64,000 nt of DNA from Sthenelais limicola (lineage: Eukaryota; Annelida; Polychaeta; Phyllodocida; Sigalionidae), in assembly GCA_942159475.1 (NCBI GenBank), contig OW804100.1:13018646-13082645 (forward strand), given 5' to 3'. The position numbers and the translations under genes are program-made. The notes beneath the pieces were generated by a model that was given only the letters and a program-made list of their open reading frames with translations, was not told where the DNA came from and made no database searches. The stretch's first letter is position 1, and each line of letters opens with the position of its first letter. Shown here piece after piece: positions 12,276-23,800 of the stretch.

Positions 12276-12380
12276 TCATTAGACTCCTTGATGCGCCGGT
12301 ATCAATGAGGGCACGCATCTCCATCCCCGCCACTGAGATGGAGAGGCAGAACCTCTCATCCGGCGTTTCTATTCCCCCTG
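12276..12380 (-). pseudogene. Truncated aspartic protease of the LTR element
   Basis: In the -1 frame relative to gag, overlapping its stop, an open frame reads ...SISVAGMEMRALIDTGASRS. It holds the retropepsin catalytic motif DTGAS preceded by a hydrophobic strand. The frame is cut a few codons later, at 12276/12275, where it joins the LTR remnant, so the flap and second half of the domain are missing. The gag-to-pro -1 overlap contains a G-run (CAGGGGGAA) where a ribosomal frameshift could occur. Confidence 0.85.
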
Positions 12381-13547
12381 GTTAACATATTTGGCTGGCT
12401 TTTGAGTGGTAGAGGCCATCTGCATGGCTGCCACCACTGCAGCCTGTACATGTGCATAGCGGTGGGAACATTCTCTTGCGAAGTGTCCCTCCTCCCCACA
12501 CTCATAACAGACATTTTTACCCCTAAACCTCTTCCCTCCTCCCTGCTTATTTTTTTCCGGTCCTGGATTATCATTTCCCTTCCCCTTCCCTTTCCCTGGG
12601 TGATTTACTACCTGAGAACTGGCGATCGGGGGTGGGGGATAGGACGTGTTGAAATATGGGGGATACATAGGCAACATGGGTGTCTGAAAGGGGTACTGGG
12701 GTGCTGCACCTGATTGGGGAACGATCACTGTGGGGTTGGATGGTTTCCCCGTCTCCATCCTCTCTACTAATTTCGTAAGGTAATTCACCTTAGACTCCAA
12801 ATCAGCCATCAGCTTCCAATCTGAAGCATCTGTGGGATTTGGCCCAGAGGGGGCCATTTTCTTAGGGAGGATAGCCCCAATTTCCATTGGTTCATCCTTC
12901 CTATCCCCTCTGGTAGGTTGTCCTGCCAGAGCGAATGTGTGAGCCGCAGCTGAGGCTTGTCTTATTGCCTCAGCCAGGGTATCAGGGCGAGCAGCAAATA
13001 CGTCATGACGTATTTGCTCATCCCTGAGTCCCAACACAAAATTCCTGACCAACGTCTCTTGGACTATCTCGTGGTCCAGGTTATCCACGCTGTAAGCCCT
13101 CTGAGACGCTAGTTGGAACTTGCGTCCGTATTGTTTTGCATCCTCATATGGGAGCTGATAGAGATCGGTGAGCCTTGCTCGCAGCTGCTGTTCCTCCTCT
13201 TCATTCATGAAGAGGCGGAAAATCTCAGCCCTCGCCAGATCCCATGTCCTATTGGCCGGTACCTGTAGGAATCCTGCCACGCACCTCGCTAGAGGCCCGC
13301 TGGCAAGAGTTCCCAAAAGCTCTAGAGTGAGCGTATCATTCGCTACACAGTAGGCTTTTGCCCTGCTTATTCCATCTAGCCACTCTCTCAAAGTGTCCTT
13401 ATTGGACCCATCATTTACTCCTAGCATGGCGCCATGGCGTTCCATGCGCCTTCTGACCTCCTTAATAGCTGCAAACCTGGCCCTCCTTTGACCCTCGTCA
13501 AGCATGGCCAAGTCCGCGGCATTGAGATCCCAATTGATGTCCGCCAT
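12369..13547 (-). CDS. Retrotransposon Gag protein with one CCHC zinc knuckle
   Basis: A 392-residue open frame starting at the ATG at 13547. It is the structural (capsid and nucleocapsid) protein of the LTR element. The central part (roughly residues 70-210) has the helical Ty3/Gypsy gag pattern, including LTDLYQLPYEDAKQYGRKF and a later VRNFVLGLRDEQIR stretch. A proline-rich linker (about 270-315) and a basic Gly/Lys tract (KGKGKGNDNPG...) follow. A single CX2CX4HX4C knuckle sits at residues 347-360 (C347, C350, H355, C360) and should bind the element's RNA. The frame is intact, consistent with a young copy. It ends in TAG; protease continues in the -1 frame. Its GC content is clearly above that of the surrounding host DNA. 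Confidence 0.92.
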   Translation of the reverse strand: MADINWDLNAADLAMLDEGQRRARFAAIKEVRRRMERHGAMLGVNDGSNKDTLREWLDGISRAKAYCVANDTLTLELLGTLASGPLARCVAGFLQVPANRTWDLARAEIFRLFMNEEEEQQLRARLTDLYQLPYEDAKQYGRKFQLASQRAYSVDNLDHEIVQETLVRNFVLGLRDEQIRHDVFAARPDTLAEAIRQASAAAHTFALAGQPTRGDRKDEPMEIGAILPKKMAPSGPNPTDASDWKLMADLESKVNYLTKLVERMETGKPSNPTVIVPQSGAAPQYPFQTPMLPMYPPYFNTSYPPPPIASSQVVNHPGKGKGKGNDNPGPEKNKQGGGKRFRGKNVCYECGEEGHFARECSHRYAHVQAAVVAAMQMASTTQKPAKYVNQGE

Positions 13548-13892
13548 GTTTTACACTTTGTTGAGAGAGTGAGAGTAAAGAAAAAAAAAAAAGAAAACTA
13601 GATGGCACAAGGTACAGAGTTATAACCAACAGAACCCAGAACCTAGCAAAGTTTTTACCCCGAACATTGCTCACCCACTCTCCTTGTATTATGAGTGTTT
13701 GAGTGTGATCATTCTCCCAACCCTATACAGTGGCCCAGATCCACCCTCCATACATCCCATAAATACAATTTATAAGCTCAATCAGAGTTTTTAGAGTTCC
13801 ACTCACCTACTCTTCCAGCTCATCCTGCCTCTCCTAGGCTATGTCTCACTTCCAGTCAGAAGATTGGGTTGTTGCTCAACTTAGCAACAAGT

Positions 13893-13910
13893 CCCAGAAG
13901 TGGTTCGCCA
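13893..13910 (-). other. Primer-binding site candidate
   Basis: One base after the LTR end, the minus strand reads TGGCGAACCACTTCTGGG. It starts with TGG, complementary to the CCA end of a tRNA, as expected for a minus-strand primer site. The tRNA identity was not assigned. Confidence 0.55.
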
Positions 13911-13911
13911 G

Positions 13912-14489
13912 TGTAAAGAAGACTAAGGGTTTTTTAGCCCATAGGTTCAGTAAGATGAAGAAGTGAGACAAGAAGTCCGAGGTTGTAGTTCGTCTGGATT
14001 CGGCCTAGGCGGTGGTGACTCAGCGAGTAACAGAGTACCTAGGTCCGAATGGTCACTTTATTTTATACTCCACAATCATGAATTATTCATACAATCAAAC
14101 CCAGGAAATATTCCACTAGCTCTTCCCCTTCCCTCTAATTGGTTGAGGGAGAGAGAATCTTCCTTGCCCACACGCCGACCTCTGCTCCCCAGGCAGAGAC
14201 CATAAAAGGAGTGCATGCAGGTCGGGTCCCTCTCCTCAGCCTTCCCCCTCCCACCCCTTACTCATAGATCCCATGGCTCGTGCCAGCCCCCCTCCCTCTT
14301 GGCCCTTCCCCCCTCTTGATACCCCAGAGCAGTGTATAAGTAATTAGGTCGGGCTGGGGGAGGTGGGGTGAGCCCTGAGTGGCTCATCTCCCCCTCCCTC
14401 CTGGCCAGGCCACGTGTGGCGTGCGTGCCCTGACCATGATCAGGGCTAAATAGGTCGGGTCTGGGATCCAAAGATGCCAATTCTTTACA
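13912..14489 (-). repeat. Complete 5' LTR
   Basis: A 578-base LTR beginning TGTAAAGAA and ending TTCTTTACA in either orientation. On the transcribed (minus) strand a TATAAAA box lies at 14067-14061, predicting a start site near 14036. That gives U3 of about 450 bases and R-U5 of about 125 bases. Confidence 0.9.
14061..14067 (-). promoter_or_regulatory. LTR TATA box
   Basis: TATAAAA on the minus strand inside the complete LTR, about 150 bases before the LTR end, the usual place for the element's promoter. The second LTR remnant stops ten bases downstream of the equivalent position and so lacks it. Confidence 0.5.
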
Positions 14490-17400
14490 ATGTGATAACA
14501 GAGAAATGGGATATATGGAATATGGCTATGAAAGACAGACTAGAAGGCGTAACTATAGGAAGATGAATGTTCAAAGGATCCGTAAGAAATAATAGTTAAT
14601 TTTGGACCATGATGTCTGAAACGTTAAATTCTAATGGTTAATCATTGATCAATTTATTGGAAGGTTTTCTTCATATATATACAGAGTATGGCTAATGACA
14701 AAGTATGAGAACCATTGGAAACCAAATATTATGCCTATAGATATGATATGAACTTGAACTGATTTTGGCTGGGGTTTGTTTTTAAAAAAACCCATCTATA
14801 CTACAACCTCCCTCGTGAACACCTTCATGTACCCACAACTGTGGGGTACCTGGAATTAATTAAATCGGGGTTCTCATAATTAGTAAGGAAAAATAGGGAC
14901 TATAGTCCTTACTATATAGGCTACTGGTGAGGTGTGCGGATTGAAGAGGTGGTCACCAGAGTACTGATAAATACTGAATCTTAATCTTGCATTCTTAGAT
15001 ATAATCCCATTTCACTTGCTTCACTCCCACATTCCTTTGAAGAATTATAAGTAAAAAGCTGTTATATTTAGAGAATATGCACATGACTTTGGGAACACCC
15101 AATCATGGAAAAGGACATACATGTATAGTATTCCTATAAGAACTTGGGCGAACCCGGCCATTACACAGATCTACTGTGATTACTCATCTCCGAAATTGTT
15201 CATTTCGGTGCACAACTAGTTTCAATATGGTTCTCTTTTATCTTCTTAAACTTAGGGAACCCTTGATGAGATTGAAACTGTTAGGATGGCACTGCCTAGT
15301 GTCATTGTCAGGAGACATAGGCACTATCATTCCTTTTTTTAATACACCGGATTGCCACGGTAGAACAGCAAAAAAGAAAAATAATATAACCAAAATTTCC
15401 AGATAAAACCATGATTCCTTGAAATACAGAAAAAAGACAATAATTATTGTTTCTTTGTTTTACTATTAGAATCTTCCACTCTGCTGTAATGAGGACCAAT
15501 GAAAGAAAAAAATCAATAAGATTTAAATTTGGGGTGGATATTTTTTTTAAAGATTTAACTGGGAATGCAGCTTTAATTAATAACTGGACCCAGTGCTTGA
15601 GTACTGACAAACCATAATAGTCTAGTTGTGGGATTGGTCATTGGTCTCTTTTACTATCCTGGTAATGGATGAACATGTTTTTAAATTCGGGAAATATTAT
15701 ATATTGTTGATGATTGTGTGCGTCCTTGTTCAGTATCCTTTATTGGATCTCGAGTATTCGGTATCACAAAATACATCCGACCACGATTGAAGTACGTGTA
15801 CTTGTAAGGGAAGTCAAATAATGGGACGATCAAATATATAAGAACGATTGCTTTAAAACAATTATTTCAAGTTGTCCTAAAATTGTTGGAAAAATGAGGA
15901 CTATAAGTGAATCCAGGCTGTGTCTGTTGTATTTTTATTTCTTCCTACATTTTGGCCAAAGCTCATGTATTGGTGACCTTTTTCAGGGACATATAGATCT
16001 GAAAGTAATTATTCAAAAATGGTAGCGCTAATTTCCTGAATTTCCAGGGGGAAATATGATTTGATGTCGTAACTATACCAAGATCAATTTACTGCCGACC
16101 TAAATGGTGTTCCGGATTCCATAGTCCTGATGAATCGAGTATTTCTGCTCACATATGGGCTGTAATTTCTTATTACGACACTGTTGTTGGTATTATTTTA
16201 AATGAATGAATGTGTTGTTCTTGGAACTTGTATTTGTCATTTGTAATTACCAGATGCTATCATGTGGTCTAATTTCCCTTATACGGGAGGCATTTCTTCT
16301 ACATTAAATGAGGGAATGAATTAACCATCAACAATCTGTGAATTTAATGGATGTACTGACGTACATATCTGAATGGAACGCTTTTGCATAAACCTCTGAA
16401 TGTTAATTTTGCGGAACTTTAGCTTTATTCACTTTATTCAAAGCGTGGTCTCTTTTAATCTACAATGAAACGTTGGATGCACTTATCAATACTTTACGAA
16501 CTATGAAACTCATTACATGATATATTATTTGTTCTTTGGGAAAGAGGTAATGAGGTAATCATAACTATAATAGACCTCTTAGAATATTAATTCATAACAT
16601 GAACATTTAATTACCTAATGAAATCATTTGGAAGATCCGTCAAGGGAAAGGGGCGCATGTAATTCATCAAGATATGAAAAGATACATTCAATAGCAAATA
16701 ATACATAAGTTCGATTCTATACATGAACTAAATCTGGCAGTTTTATCTGATAAATAAGTGAACAGTTTTACCAATTCTCCCCCCGGTCCATATAATGACG
16801 GACTCGGGTAGATAGTTGAGAAGCGCCGGATGAGACCCTCCTTATTGTTGAGATGGCCTTCTGCGCTCCAGCTTAATTTAATGTGTGAGTTCGGGATTAA
16901 AATATGAATAGATATTGTCTTCAGTGGTAGGCTAAATGTTAACAACACCTTAAATGGTATTCATACGAAGTGTGCATGATCGCCGGAATATTGGCAAGGA
17001 TGTATACCAGGTTATACTTCTTGCGAATTCGCATGATATATAACGCAAACATAATTCATAAAGTCAATAGAAATTCAAAACGAGCAAATACAAAAATAGA
17101 GCAATAATGACGTATACACAACGGATATAAATAATGTAGTTCTTATATTTTAAATATAACTATTGTCCTTACTCCTTAATACGAAATATCAGGGGCGCGT
17201 CCCCTTACGTCAAAAGGCTTTCCCGATATTATGGTGACTAATTTGGACTTATCAGCTTTGTGTGTTAACCTTTTAAAAATATTATTCTCGGATTATTCTA
17301 CAACTCATTTTATCAGTAAAATATATGTTAGGAATGCATTGCTAATTTCATGACACTGAAAATTAGTTTATAATTGATTTCTGTGCTCTGTATCGACCAT

Positions 17401-17909
17401 TAACATTTTCTCTTCCTAAGCGAATATGATTTCCCATTGTCAAAGCAAATGGGAAAACCATATAATTAATTTATTCCAGGGCATACACGCCGTATACAAG
17501 TGATATATAAGCACATCGGCATTTGATACAGAGTAAGATGCCATTCGAATACGATTAAAAAGTCTTAAAGAAAGGACCAGGAATGCAAAGGAAAACCTCA
17601 CCAATTCAGTCACGTTGTCCGCTGATGGAGCATATTCTGTTATGATCATATCTCGATTAATCCGTTTCTTGTATATAGTAACGTTTCTTGTGATTGCGGA
17701 AAAAAAGAAAAGTGCTATATCGTTTTAAACATGTAGTCGCCATCTCGGGTTTCTTTTATCCTGAGTCGCAATCAAGCAGAAGGAATAAGTGAGGACCCAG
17801 GGGATCTGAAACAATCATGTCCCCAAAGTTATAAACTCAGAACTGAACACCTTAATCTATCAATTGTGCGCTATAATATTACATTGGAATAAATAGTTTT
17901 GTTTAAATT
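14490..17909. other. No gene recognised
   Basis: AT-rich non-coding sequence. The longest open frames (for example 15308-15610 minus and 16688-16948 minus) have no recognisable domain and no coding-like composition. Confidence 0.5.
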
Positions 17910-17910
17910 C

Positions 17911-17995
17911 GGGGCCTCCTTGATCGAGTAGTCTGCTCTGTACTTGTTGGGTAATCCAGATTCACGGGCCGCGAATCGAATCCAGCGATTGGCCG
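17911..17995 (+). repeat. Possible tRNA-derived SINE head
   Basis: GAATCGAATCC at 17973-17983 matches nine of eleven bases of the Pol III B box GGTTCGAATCC. TGATCGAGTAGTCTGC at 17921 resembles an A box about 50 bases earlier. No cloverleaf or tail was established. An open frame on the opposite strand (17871-18083) covers the same stretch, and I do not consider it a gene. Confidence 0.3.
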
Positions 17996-17999
17996 CTTG

Positions 18000-19262
18000 A
18001 GATGCACTCCAATGGGTTGGTGTGGCTTCGGTCCCATCCCATGGGCTCGTTCTCCCAACTTGTAGCAGTGTAGGCCCTTGCATTGGCTTCCATTTTCCTC
18101 CGTTGCCCCTCTACCGTGGGACTCCTACATTGCATTCGCTCATTGAGGAAAACCTCAATTTAGAATCAAGTAAAAAGCTAAGTATCTTGAAACTTTTATA
18201 CTAAAATTTAAGGCTTGAACATCAAAAAAACTTTCCTTGTGATCTAAAAGGAACGTATAGCATTAGCGCACATTTATGGGTACATGTTTTTCTTCTATTT
18301 TGCCCGCTTTGAACTAAAGATGTCTGACCCGTTCACGCAGCCATGATTGTGCATGTATATATGAAGCATGTTAAATACTTCCCTATCAAACCTTACCCAT
18401 CATTAATGTGCATTTCTATTGCCCTTATTTTAGGGCCAATTTCTTTTTCGCTAGGGAAAGTATTGATAATTTTCCCTGCTTATTTTATCATGGGCGTGAC
18501 TTTTAACTAACGATGGAATGTAGAAATATGAATCGGACGTGTCCATTTCCAATTGACCCATTCAGACGTCTAGACGCAAATAGAACGCCTACTTTTGACA
18601 CGAGAGACGCTAGGTATCGACGTGATATTTCTTTCTCGTTCGTTTGAAATTCAAATGTAAGAAACCTAATGTCAAAGTGTCTTCCCATTTGCAACGAAAT
18701 CGTGATGAGAAAGACGGAGCAAAGAAAATTGTGTTTCGAAGAAGTGATTGTATTTCAACGTCTGCTGGATTAAGCTTTCCCCGACTATGAACCTGTTTAC
18801 GTTCCGCCTTCTGTCCGCCATTTCTTATGCTCCGTGTCTATTTCACACATTTCACTCTTCTAGAAGATTTATTTTCGATTCCCTCACTCTGTCCACATGA
18901 ACGGTTTTCATTGACATCCTTTGAGTAAACATGCCTTGTTATAAACTCATGTACTTGATTTATTTCAAACATTCTATGAAATTATGGCGAGTTTTGATAT
19001 ATTTCGCGTGTTTACAGTTTTATTGGGATCCATCATCACCAAAAGCAATTTCAATTTTCACAAAAGTCTTCAAGTGCTATAGTTCCATTGGAAAAGGTAC
19101 TATGTATATTAATTTCATTAAAGTATAGATGAATGAATCGGTTGATACTAAAAATATTTTTCAAGATGTCGTAATCTTAGGTACACAAACACAATATTCA
19201 ATAGAAGTTTCAGTGGAGCCCTATTAGACTCCCTTTATTAATCTCTGGATAACATCAACCAT
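18000..19262. other. No gene recognised
   Basis: Non-coding AT-rich sequence without clear structure. Confidence 0.45.
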
Positions 19263-19640
19263 ATAAGCTTCCCCTTTAAAATAAGGGTTAAATTCAACAT
19301 TTTAAGCAGTCTTTGAAACGCCTCTATTTTCTTTACTAAACGTTTAATAAGATGAAACCCATCGAAGAAGTACAAAGGAAGAAATAACAAATGTAGAAGT
19401 AGAACAAAAGAAATAATAATATTTCCATACCATAACCTTAACTTTTCCCTTTAAGTTTAAAATCAGGGTTACATTCAACACGTTAAGCAGTCTTTGAAAC
19501 TCCTCCATTTTCTCTAATGAAAGTTGAATAAAATGGAATCCACCCAAGTAGAACAAAAGAAGAAATAATAGCATCATAAATGGTGCCAAATGAAGATTTT
19601 ATCACATTTAATAAAGGGAGTTGCCGAGGACTCCACCTAA
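19263..19640. repeat. Diverged 181-bp tandem duplication
   Basis: The segment around 19279-19363 (AGGGTTAAATTCAAC, TTAAGCAGTCTTTGAAAC, then a CTCTATTTTCTTTA-like run) is repeated at about 19459-19543 with roughly one base in six changed. The spacing is 181 bases. A following AAGTAGAACAAAAGAA block is also shared. The reverse-strand open frames here are by-products of the repeat. Confidence 0.6.
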
Positions 19641-19699
19641 ATAGAATGAGATAATAAAATATTAAATACTTCCACATACAGATTCATCAGCATGAGTAG

Positions 19700-20689
19700 A
19701 TGGAGCTTACATATAATGAAGCCCATAGACTGAGATCACTCTTTCATTTCCTATTTAACATGCCAGTTATATTCATGTTCAAGATTGATATTCTCATGAG
19801 AAAGAACATGAATGAAGGCACTATTGTGGTTAATAATGTCAGTAACACTACTAGGAGAAACTTATATATATTCTATACTTGTTGAACTCTTGTTGACAAG
19901 TCCTGCCTTCAAATTCCAATGTCCAATATTAAAAAGCCATGTACTAGAAGAAATGCTCTAGTTACTTCAACTATAGATGCGGGGATTTAAGCTCTCCAAG
20001 TTCTTATTATCCAAAAAGAGATGCAGTTGCGTCCTCAAATAGTCCAATCAAACCAGCACACAGAAGTGTATCAGATGCATTTAATCGTAATATATCGATT
20101 AAATCATGACCAAAGCCATATTTACAATAAACGTAACACTTAGAAAAGAAATACCATGGAACTTTAAATATCCACGTAAGTATATGCATTCATATACTGA
20201 GATGTGAATGGCTAAAACCCCATAATATAATAGTTGATAAAAGAGAAATCATACAATTTTCACAACCAGACCACATCCAGCCCTTGTTTATGCAAAATGC
20301 ATGGGATACTTATATATATACTGGCTGAAAACATACAATCCCAACGATATATAATATATATACACCGTCCTGCTATAACGCTTGCCAATGATATGCTGTA
20401 TTATTACATGCTTTATGATTATCTTTAATACGAATTCCTTAAAATGGGTAAAAAATCACAGTGCGTTCGATGTGGAACCAATCATTATATTCTCAAGTTT
20501 GGCGATGATACATCAAAATGATCGAGGACATTCCTTAGCAGTCCAACTGTAAGATATGGTTCAAATCATTACCGTATATATGGGAATAACAACGCCATAG
20601 GAAAAGGTTACAGCTCAATGTTCTACTCCAAACATAGCCAAATATAAAATTCCATAAATATTGCAAAAAGACAGCGCCATGCATGCTTT
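19700..20689. other. No gene recognised
   Basis: AT-rich non-coding sequence; nothing specific seen. Confidence 0.45.
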
Positions 20690-20719
20690 TTTCCCCCGTT
20701 AGATCCGACCGTACCTCTG

Positions 20720-20818
20720 ACAGCGCGCATTGAGTTCAACTCTTCACCGCGTCCGCATTAGCGCGCGCGGTAGGATCTGCGCGGGCGCCGTCATTAGCAT
20801 GCGTGCGCGCGCGGTCAT
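20720..20818. promoter_or_regulatory. CpG-rich patch with NRF1-like sites
   Basis: A sharply bounded GC-rich stretch full of GCGC steps (GCGCGCGCGG, TGCGCGGGCGCC, GCATGCGTGCGCGCGCGG) inside AT-rich DNA. The alternating purine-pyrimidine GCATGCGTGCGCGC resembles NRF1 sites and could also adopt Z-DNA. No first exon was identified next to it. Confidence 0.35.
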
Positions 20819-20819
20819 A

Positions 20820-23800
20820 GAGCACCTTGAACCTGAGCGTCCATATCTAGCAATCTGAAACATTGGCAGGAATGCATTCATCCTTGTCCACCGAAGGTTA
20901 TAACACATGTAAATTGTATTGTATTCTATACACACCTGTAATGCCAAGATTCCGTTATCCCCTCTCCCCAATATAAGAACTTTCCTTCACTAAAATCAGT
21001 TCACTGCACTCTTGTTATCTTGATTCAATTGAGACGGGATTGAGACCCTATGAACTGTTGTATAGCGAAGTTTGCGTCTGTTTACGTTCAATTATATTTA
21101 TTTCAATTGTCTGTGCATTCATTAAAGTGATTAAACATAGAAAAAGTACCGACCACACACTTACACCTCGAATATATTCCGCACATATGTGCTACAAGTA
21201 TTATTTCATCACCTACTTATCATACTTTTAGGCTCCATATATGCAAAAAGTACAAGTCGCCTTTTACACGCACAGATTCTATTAAAATCCTATCTTTATT
21301 TATCATCTTTTAAAAACATTTTTATTGGCGACTCATTTATAATTTTATCAAATTGAGACGTTTCCGGTGACAAATTAAGAAGTTAAAATATTCGGAAAAA
21401 TGAAAAGTAACCTTGAGAAGGTTTCCGATGTCAAGATGTTAAAATATTCGAAGGTGTCCAATGTTAGATGCTTGTTTTTGTGCATGCGTTCAATTCATTC
21501 TTACAATGTACTCCAACTGAAAAAGGATCAACTTACAAATCCAGACATTACTTAGATACTTTATTATGTTTCGTGTCCACATTTATGTAATCTTTAATTA
21601 CACAAACCATTATCCCCGATCAAACTCGTCAGATTTACATCATACATCGGGATGGGATTTTAAATCACAACGACATTCCTCTTTTTTCGATATTTTGTTG
21701 TTGAAAGACTAAATTGTGAACATATTGCAATTCCACGAATCGAAGTCGATCCAGAAGTGACAACTTTGAATTATTTTTAATACACATTGTGAAAGTGTTA
21801 TATATATAGTAGATATTTCGAACGGGGAATTAGTGTACACATTTAAAAACGTCACTCATGACGGGTCCTTAAAAGCAACAACTTAAATTTGATTAAATCT
21901 AAAGGGGCTGCAGGGACCTTTCACACATTCCCGCGACCTGGTCTGAGGTAAAGTATAATTAAATTTGTGTGAAATCTCCCACAATATCTGCCTTAAATGT
22001 TCAAAATTCCGGCAAACGCGGAAATCAGAAGCATCGAACCTTAAGCTTGTTTTCTCGATGCAATAAAAAAACTCAATCAATCAACCATCAATTATTTGAC
22101 CAAGAACACTGATTATGATACCTTTATAAATGTCGCTCTATTTTTTAAATAATGTGTTTCCTAAATTTGTTTAGGTGCGTATGTGGCGGGGGGGGGGGGG
22201 GCGTCGCTAAATTTAGGTTTAGATGGGGAATAACCCTAATCAACCTCTGGTTCACTATAGCCTCTTGAGCGATTTTCTTAGACTAAATCCTTCGTTTGAG
22301 AAAAGAGTAAAAAGAGCCATGTCACGACCAAGGAAGTTTTACAACCTTACATATAAATGAAAAAAGAGAATGATTTGAATCCATGCAGAAGAATATCATT
22401 TAGCCTGGTTTACACGAGTTTGCTCAAAATATGTTGAAGATGCAGCTTTAAATCACTATAATCCTTAATAATTAAAGATGGCAAATATATGAAGAAGATG
22501 GGAAGAAATATTATAAAAAATGTTGGTACATATGATCACATAGGGCTATACATATAAGTGGATACACACATAGATAATTATAAACTCTAACCATGCAGAA
22601 TACTTTAAGTTGACATACCATGCCTGACACATCTAGAGACATCAATAGTATGAGGACGATGTATGAGTAGGGTTTTGTTTGCGTCAGTTTACAATTATGT
22701 TCATTTGATGAAAACAGTTTAAAAATCTATTTGGGTACATGTTGTATCCATAGCAGTCATAAAACGGAAGGAATCTTCTACGACTATGGCACATTTTGAT
22801 TTCCCATTTCTATCTAAGCCAAAGTCTAAGCGTGTTCCATTTGCCTCTATTCCCCATTTCCAAACTTAAGAAATCGACTAAATCCGAAGAATCCGATATT
22901 CCCGAGTAGGAGAATATATAAGAAAGGTTATAAACTCAATGAACTGTTTATAAATGGGGCTGTGATATCTAAATATCCTGATTCCTTTTGAAAATAGATA
23001 CATTCAGAACTTGTAATGGGGTGAATGGTAATGGAATGACATAAAATTATCAAACATCTCCTAAATACGTTACAGATGGTTCTATAGATTGCTGTGATGA
23101 TATATATATGCAGTTTGATTTAGTTTCGAGGTGCATAGGATTCCAGTGGTACCTATATCTTCAAATGAATAAAAAATGTATTCATAATTATGATAAACCA
23201 AAACATGATAGGCTACATAAAGATAAATGTACTGCATCTCGCAGAAAAAGAGAAACCTTCTATCCTATACAACTCAGGGATGCGTAGTAGTTAATACGAG
23301 GCCCTTGATCTAATCAAGTCTTGCCTTCCTGAAATAGTATCTTTTAAAAAAATATTTAAAAAATAGTCTCATTTCTGTGTCATAACATCGGTCGAGTTTG
23401 TCGAATTATGCATTGTCTCTACTAATCATTGGTAATGTAATCTAGCAGAATCTTAGGTTTCCAATGATAAGATAATACTTTGCACCTGGTCAAAAACAAC
23501 TGTTTTCCAAAGTTCAAAAAATCACCTTTCACTGACAAAGAACTTGGTTTTGATAAGGTAACAGCTGTCAGCTTATCGTAGAAGTAGGAGGTTCTGTCAC
23601 TATTATGATTGATAACTTGTGCTCCAAATTTATTATCTTGATACACATCCTATATAGTTTTAGGCCTAGTATATCTAGAAATTCCTTAAGTAGATTAGGA
23701 AACAAATTGTTGAGAGTGGATGAAAGTGATGTGGGGTGATTTGATGCGATGTCAACTACCGCGTCGTTATTTCAATTCCACTCTGGACAGATCTGTAAGT

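Larger units (their letters stand above)
12136..14489 (-). mobile_element. Internally deleted Ty3/Gypsy-like LTR retrotransposon
   Basis: The element runs right to left. It has one complete 578-base LTR (13912-14489), a primer-binding region, gag, the start of protease, then only the last 140 bases of the second LTR (12136-12275). These 140 bases are identical to 13912-14051, indicating a recent insertion. The termini are inverted (TGTAAAGAA...TTCTTTACA). A 4-base target duplication ATGT flanks the element (12132-12135 and 14490-14493), so both outer ends are original and the deletion is internal. The reverse transcriptase, RNase H, integrase, polypurine tract and U3 of the downstream LTR are gone. 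It cannot move by itself. The superfamily is inferred from the gag type, the single CCHC knuckle and the short target duplication; BEL/Pao is less likely. Confidence 0.9.

Noticed and set aside
12402..12713. 103-codon plus-strand open frame over gag
   Set aside because: Antisense shadow of the GC-rich gag frame.
17871..18083. 70-codon minus-strand open frame with an unusual, gene-like composition
   Set aside because: No domain, no splice context, and it overlaps a tRNA-like repeat head on the other strand.
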